Part shown: in pieces, positions 1 through 6,971 of the stretch
How positions within the stretch are numbered: position 1 is the first letter of the stretch
How the letters are laid out: each line of letters opens with the position of its first letter
Assembly: GCA_003246795.1 (NCBI GenBank)
Contig: QKCS01000106.1
Location: 1 to 6,971, forward strand
DNA from: Alphaproteobacteria bacterium
GTDB lineage: Bacteria; Pseudomonadota; Alphaproteobacteria; Micropepsales; Micropepsaceae
Reading direction: 5' to 3'
Length of the DNA stretch: 6,971 nt
Translations under genes and position numbers: made by a program
Notes under the pieces: generated by a model
What the model was told of the DNA's origin: nothing
What the model saw: only the letters and a program-made list of their open reading frames with translations
Database searches by the model: none

Positions 1-2570
1 CCGCCGCCGTGCGCGAATTCTTCGGCTCGTCGCAGCTCTCGCAGTTCATGGACCAGACGAACCCGCTGTCCGAGATCACGCACAAGCGCCGCCTCTCGGC
101 CTTGGGTCCGGGCGGTCTGACGCGCGAACGCGCGGGCTTCGAAGTCCGCGACGTTCACCCCACGCACTACGGCCGCATCTGCCCGATCGAAACGCCGGAA
201 GGTCCGAACATCGGCCTGATCAACTCGCTCGCGACCTACGCGCGCGTGAACAAGTACGGCTTCATCGAAAGCCCGTACCGTCGAGTGAAGGACGGCAAGG
301 TGACGGCCGAGGTCACGTACCTGTCGGCGATGGAAGAGTGGAAATACTCGATCGCGCAGGCGAACGCGCCGCTCGATCCGCGCGGCCGCTTCATGGACGA
401 CCTGATCTCATGCCGCAAGGGCGGCGACTTCGTGTTGCTGCCGCCGGACCGCATCGAGTTCATGGACGTGTCGCCCAAGCAGCTCGTGTCGGTCGCCGCG
501 GCGCTCATTCCCTTCTTGGAGAATGACGACGCCAACCGCGCCCTCATGGGCTCGAACATGCAGCGTCAGGCCGTGCCCCTTCTCCAATCCGAAGCGCCGT
601 TCGTCGGCACGGGTTTGGAAGGCGTGGTTGCGCGAGACTCCGGCGCCGCCATCGCGGCGCGCCGCGGCGGTATCGTCGACCAAGTCGACGCCACCCGTAT
701 CGTCGTGCGCGCAAGCGAAGAAACCGACGCCACGAAGCCGGGCGTCGATATTTACCGCCTGCAAAAGTTCCAGCGCTCGAACCAATCGACCTGCATCACG
801 CAGCGCCCGTTGGTGAAGGTCGGTGACCGCGTGGTTGCCGGCGACATCGTCGCCGACGGTCCGTCGACCGACATGGGCGAGCTCGCGCTCGGCCGCAACG
901 TGCTCGTCGCGTTCATGCCGTGGAACGGCTACAACTTCGAGGACTCGATCCTCATCTCCGAACGCATCGTTCGCGACGACGTCTTCACTTCGATCCACAT
1001 CGAGGAATTCGAGACGATGGCCCGCGACACGAAGCTGGGGCCCGAGGAAATCACGCGCGACATCCCGAACGTCGGCGAAGAGGCGCTGAAGAACCTCGAC
1101 GAAGCCGGCATCGTCTACATCGGCGCCGAAGTGAACCCAGGCGACATCCTCGTCGGCAAGATTACGCCGAAGGGTGAAAGCCCGATGACGCCGGAAGAAA
1201 AGCTGTTGCGCGCGATCTTCGGCGAGAAGGCGTCTGACGTTCGCGACACCAGCTTGCGTCTGCCGCCGGGCGCGTCGGGCACGATCGTCGAAGTGCGCGT
1301 CTTCAACCGTCACGGCATCGACAAGGACCAGCGTGCGCTGGCCATCGAGCGCGAGGAGATCGAACGCTACGCCAAGGACCGCGACGACGAGCTCGCGATC
1401 CTGGAGCGCAACATCTACGCGCGCCTCGAAGAGCTGCTGATGCACAAGCAGATAGCGGCCGGGCCGAAGGGCGTGGCGGCGGACTCGAAGATCACGACGT
1501 CGATGCTGGAGTCGTTCCCCAAGGCGCACTGGTGGCAGTTTGCGCTCAGGAACGACAAGGCGCAGGGCGAGGTCGAGGCGCTGAAGAAGCAGTACGACGA
1601 CGCGAAGAACCGTCTCGAAGCGCGCTTCGCCGACAAGGTCGACAAGTTGCGTCGCGGCGACGAACTGCCGCCGGGCGTGATGAAGATGGTCAAGGTCTTC
1701 GTGGCCGTGAAGCGCAAGCTTCAGCCGGGCGACAAGATGGCCGGCCGTCACGGCAACAAGGGCGTCATCTCCAAGATTGTTCCGATCGAGGACATGCCGC
1801 ACCTCGAAGACGGCTCGCCCGTCGACATCGTGCTGAACCCGTTGGGCGTGCCGAGCCGCATGAACGTCGGCCAGATCTTGGAGACGCATCTCGGCTGGGC
1901 CTGCCACGGCATCGGCCGCCAGATCGGCGACCTCGTCACGAAGTACCAGCGCGAAGGCAAGGCCGACCCGCTGCGCAAGCATCTGAAGACGGTGTTCGCG
2001 CAGGACGGTCACTTCAACGAACTGAACGACGACCAGGTCGCGGAACTCGCGTCGAGCATGAGCCACGGCGTCCACATCGCAAGCCCGGTGTTCGACGGCG
2101 CGCACGAGGCCGATATCAACAAGATGTTGGAAACGGCGGGCATGGCGGTGTCGGGGCAGGTGACGCTCTATGACGGCCGCACGGGCGACGCGTTCAAGCG
2201 TCCGGTCACGGTCGGCTACATCTACATGCTGAAGCTGCACCACCTCGTCGACGACAAGATCCACGCGCGCTCGATCGGGCCTTACAGCCTCGTCACGCAG
2301 CAGCCGTTGGGCGGCAAGGCCCAATTTGGCGGTCAACGCTTCGGCGAAATGGAGGTCTGGGCGCTCGAGGCGTACGGCGCGGCATACACGCTGCAGGAAA
2401 TCTTGACCGTCAAATCGGACGACGTCGCAGGCCGAACGAAGGTCTACGAGGCGATCGTCCGCGGTGACGAAAACTTCGAAGCGGGCATTCCCGAGAGCTT
2501 CAACGTTCTCGTCAAGGAAATGCGCTCGCTGGGCCTGAACGTCGAACTCGTGACCGAGCAGGGTTCGTGA
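1..2570 (+). CDS. rpoB: DNA-directed RNA polymerase subunit beta, 5'-truncated by window edge
   Basis: Beta subunit of the RNA polymerase core, which forms one pincer of the enzyme and part of its active site. The reading frame starts at base 3 (Ala-Ala-Val-Arg-Glu-Phe-Phe); the GTG at 9-11 is an internal Val codon, not a start. About 855 residues are present and roughly 500 N-terminal residues lie upstream, judged by alignment to E. coli RpoB from memory. In order: rifampicin cluster I (24-104); cluster II CPIETPEGPNIGLINSL (180-230); the WNGYNFEDS motif with the Glu-Asp pair (939-944); the beta-SI2 insert (about 1306-1680), predicted helical and charged; GDKMAGRHGNKG with the two active-site lysines at 1734-1736 and 1758-1760 (E. 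coli K1065, K1073); and the C-terminal clamp-contacting segment YGAAYTLQEILTVKSDD (ending near 2424). It ends at TGA 2568-2570 with a short ELVTEQGS tail. No frameshift or premature stop is seen. rpoC follows after 80 bases, so the two are probably cotranscribed. Confidence 0.98.
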   Translation, partial: AAVREFFGSSQLSQFMDQTNPLSEITHKRRLSALGPGGLTRERAGFEVRDVHPTHYGRICPIETPEGPNIGLINSLATYARVNKYGFIESPYRRVKDGKVTAEVTYLSAMEEWKYSIAQANAPLDPRGRFMDDLISCRKGGDFVLLPPDRIEFMDVSPKQLVSVAAALIPFLENDDANRALMGSNMQRQAVPLLQSEAPFVGTGLEGVVARDSGAAIAARRGGIVDQVDATRIVVRASEETDATKPGVDIYRLQKFQRSNQSTCITQRPLVKVGDRVVAGDIVADGPSTDMGELALGRNVLVAFMPWNGYNFEDSILISERIVRDDVFTSIHIEEFETMARDTKLGPEEITRDIPNVGEEALKNLDEAGIVYIGAEVNPGDILVGKITPKGESPMTPEEKLLRAIFGEKASDVRDTSLRLPPGASGTIVEVRVFNRHGIDKDQRALAIEREEIERYAKDRDDELAILERNIYARLEELLMHKQIAAGPKGVAADSKITTSMLESFPKAHWWQFALRNDKAQGEVEALKKQYDDAKNRLEARFADKVDKLRRGDELPPGVMKMVKVFVAVKRKLQPGDKMAGRHGNKGVISKIVPIEDMPHLEDGSPVDIVLNPLGVPSRMNVGQILETHLGWACHGIGRQIGDLVTKYQREGKADPLRKHLKTVFAQDGHFNELNDDQVAELASSMSHGVHIASPVFDGAHEADINKMLETAGMAVSGQVTLYDGRTGDAFKRPVTVGYIYMLKLHHLVDDKIHARSIGPYSLVTQQPLGGKAQFGGQRFGEMEVWALEAYGAAYTLQEILTVKSDDVAGRTKVYEAIVRGDENFEAGIPESFNVLVKEMRSLGLNVELVTEQGS
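24..104 (+). other. rpoB: Rifampicin-resistance determining region (cluster I) of rpoB
   Basis: This segment encodes the residues equivalent to E. coli RpoB 507-533. The positions at which resistance substitutions are classically found carry the sensitive-type residues: Gln at 42-44 (513), Asp at 51-53 (516), His at 81-83 (526), Ser at 96-98 (531) and Leu at 102-104 (533). In cluster II, Pro564 (195-197) and Ile572 (219-221) are also the E. coli type. Two positions differ from E. coli: Thr for Asn518 (57-59) and Leu for Ile530 (93-95). I regard both as lineage variation rather than acquired resistance. E. coli numbering here is 502 + (position - 9)/3. Confidence 0.9.
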
Positions 2571-2590
2571 CGGGCCGAAAGAACATGATG

Positions 2591-2615
2591 CCGGTGCGCG
2601 TCCCTCGCGCATCGG
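2591..2615 (+). other. GC-rich hairpin in the rpoB-rpoC intergenic region
   Basis: Bases 2591-2600 (ccggtgcgcg) pair with 2606-2615 (cgcgcatcgg) to give a 10-bp stem containing one G-U wobble, closed by a 5-base loop, tccct. No T-run follows (the next bases are tcgaacgg), so it does not look like an intrinsic terminator. It lies 18 bases upstream of the rpoC Shine-Dalgarno sequence and leaves that site unpaired. Candidate roles are an RNase III or RNase E processing point, or a 3' stabiliser for the rpoB part of the message. These roles are inferred; only the pairing is seen in the sequence. Confidence 0.55.
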
Positions 2616-2633
2616 TCGAACGGAATTGGAATT

Positions 2634-2640
2634 GAGGAGG
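2634..2640 (+). promoter_or_regulatory. Shine-Dalgarno sequence of rpoC
   Basis: The sequence gaggagg is a near-perfect complement of the 16S rRNA 3' end. It sits 10 bases before the ATG at 2651, slightly longer than the usual 5-9. It follows a tandem GGAATT repeat (2622-2633), a locally AT-richer patch that should stay unpaired. The site fixes the rpoC start at 2651: the in-frame ATGs at 2585 and 2588 are closed by TGA at 2633-2635. It gives rpoC its own strong ribosome entry rather than relying on coupling to rpoB 80 bases upstream. Confidence 0.88.
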
Positions 2641-2650
2641 CCGACACTCC

Positions 2651-6832
<4,182 letters not shown>

Positions 6833-6850
6833 GGGCCGCACAAACGAAAG

Positions 6851-6880
6851 AAAAGGCCGAACTGCAGGGTTCGGCCTTTT
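6851..6880 (+). terminator. Intrinsic terminator after rpoC
   Basis: Bases 6851-6862 (aaaaggccgaac) pair perfectly with 6869-6880 (ggttcggcctttt, last 12 bases), giving a 12-bp stem with a 6-base loop, tgcagg. A T-G wobble inside the loop could reduce it to 4 bases. The four terminal Ts are the U-tract, and the matching run of As lies on the left arm. The downstream bases are cgaaatc, so the U-tract is short. The stem starts 18 bases after the rpoC TAA, the expected place for the end of the rpoBC unit. The A-run and T-run symmetry means it could also work weakly on the other strand, but no gene is visible there that would need it. Confidence 0.9.
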
Positions 6881-6887
6881 CGAAATC

Positions 6888-6921
6888 TTCGGCAGCCCGC
6901 AAAGCCTTGAGGGCGGCCGAA
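6888..6921. repeat. Second, imperfect inverted repeat downstream of the rpoC terminator
   Basis: ttcggc (6888-6893) pairs with gccgaa (6916-6921). After one A-G mismatch, gccc (6895-6898) pairs with gggc (6911-6914), leaving a 12-base loop. No T-run follows on either strand. The right arm (ggccgaa, 6915-6921) could instead pair with ttcggcc (6870-6876) of the terminator, but the 12-bp terminator stem should win. Possibly a back-up terminator or an mRNA 3'-end element, or chance in GC-rich DNA. Confidence 0.35.
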
Positions 6922-6938
6922 AATCGCAGTGAATCAGG

Positions 6939-6967
6939 TTGACGGAAGAAAATTGCGCGGCTACAAC
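6939..6967 (+). promoter_or_regulatory. Candidate sigma70-type promoter for the next transcription unit
   Basis: TTGACG (6939-6944) matches the -35 consensus at 5 of 6 bases, and TACAAC (6962-6967) matches the -10 at 4 of 6. They are separated by exactly 17 bases (6945-6961). The spacer holds an AT-richer patch (gaagaaaatt) in an otherwise GC-rich region. The pair lies downstream of the rpoC terminator, and the predicted start site would be just beyond the window edge. In many alphaproteobacteria the str cluster (rpsL, rpsG, fusA, tuf) follows rpoC, so a strong housekeeping promoter here would make sense. The downstream gene is not visible, so its identity is inferred. Confidence 0.5.
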
Positions 6968-6971
6968 CCGC

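Noticed and set aside
9..11. GTG as a possible start codon for an 853-residue protein
   Set aside because: It is an internal Val codon of rpoB (Ala-Ala-Val-Arg-Glu-Phe-Phe-Gly-Ser-Ser); the frame is open to the window edge and the homologous protein has about 500 more residues upstream.
1306..1680. The charged, helical segment of rpoB as a foreign insertion
   Set aside because: It matches the position and character of the normal beta-SI2 lineage insert of proteobacterial RpoB, and base composition does not change across it.
1532..2173. A 213-codon + strand frame inside rpoB, with similar alternative frames inside rpoC at 4705-5244 and 5302-5892
   Set aside because: These are Arg-rich out-of-frame translations of GC-rich coding DNA, with no good ribosome site and no family resemblance.
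408..2612. A 734-codon open frame on the - strand opposite rpoB
   Set aside because: Same mirror-frame effect: in register with rpoB codons, biased composition, no recognisable protein family.
2591..2615. The intergenic hairpin read as an intrinsic terminator between rpoB and rpoC
   Set aside because: No T-run follows the stem, and full termination here would prevent expression of an essential gene with no visible promoter of its own in the gap.

Overview
The window is ordinary core-genome DNA from a GC-rich proteobacterium, most likely an alphaproteobacterium. It holds the 3' two-thirds of rpoB and the whole of rpoC, the genes for the beta and beta-prime subunits of RNA polymerase, both on the + strand. 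Class-level placement rests on overall protein similarity: an RpoC N-terminus beginning MNQEVLNVFNP, the RpoB beta-SI2 and RpoC SI3 lineage inserts, and Thr/Leu at two positions of the RpoB rifampicin region where E. coli has Asn/Ile. I cannot assign an order or genus from memory.

Layout. 1-2570: rpoB, cut off at its 5' end by the window edge (the first complete codon is at 3-5, equivalent to about E. coli residue 500). 2571-2650: an 80-base gap with a GC-rich hairpin, a possible 16-codon mini-ORF and a strong Shine-Dalgarno sequence for rpoC. 2651-6832: complete rpoC, 1393 codons. 6833-6971: a non-coding tail with a clear intrinsic terminator (6851-6880), a second weaker inverted repeat (6888-6921) and a sigma70-like promoter candidate (6939-6967) running up to the window edge.

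The two genes form the usual rpoBC transcription unit. Their products build the catalytic core of RNA polymerase: RpoB supplies the rifampicin pocket and nucleotide-contacting lysines, and RpoC supplies the Mg-binding NADFDGD loop, bridge helix, trigger loop and two zinc sites. Every hallmark residue I checked is present, and neither gene shows a frameshift or truncation inside the window. The terminator followed by a promoter suggests that the operon ends after rpoC and a new unit starts just outside. In many alphaproteobacteria that would be the rpsL-rpsG-fusA-tuf cluster, but this cannot be seen here.

I found no mobile element, CRISPR array, tRNA, rRNA or previously undescribed system. The points worth a second look are small regulatory ones in the two non-coding stretches.
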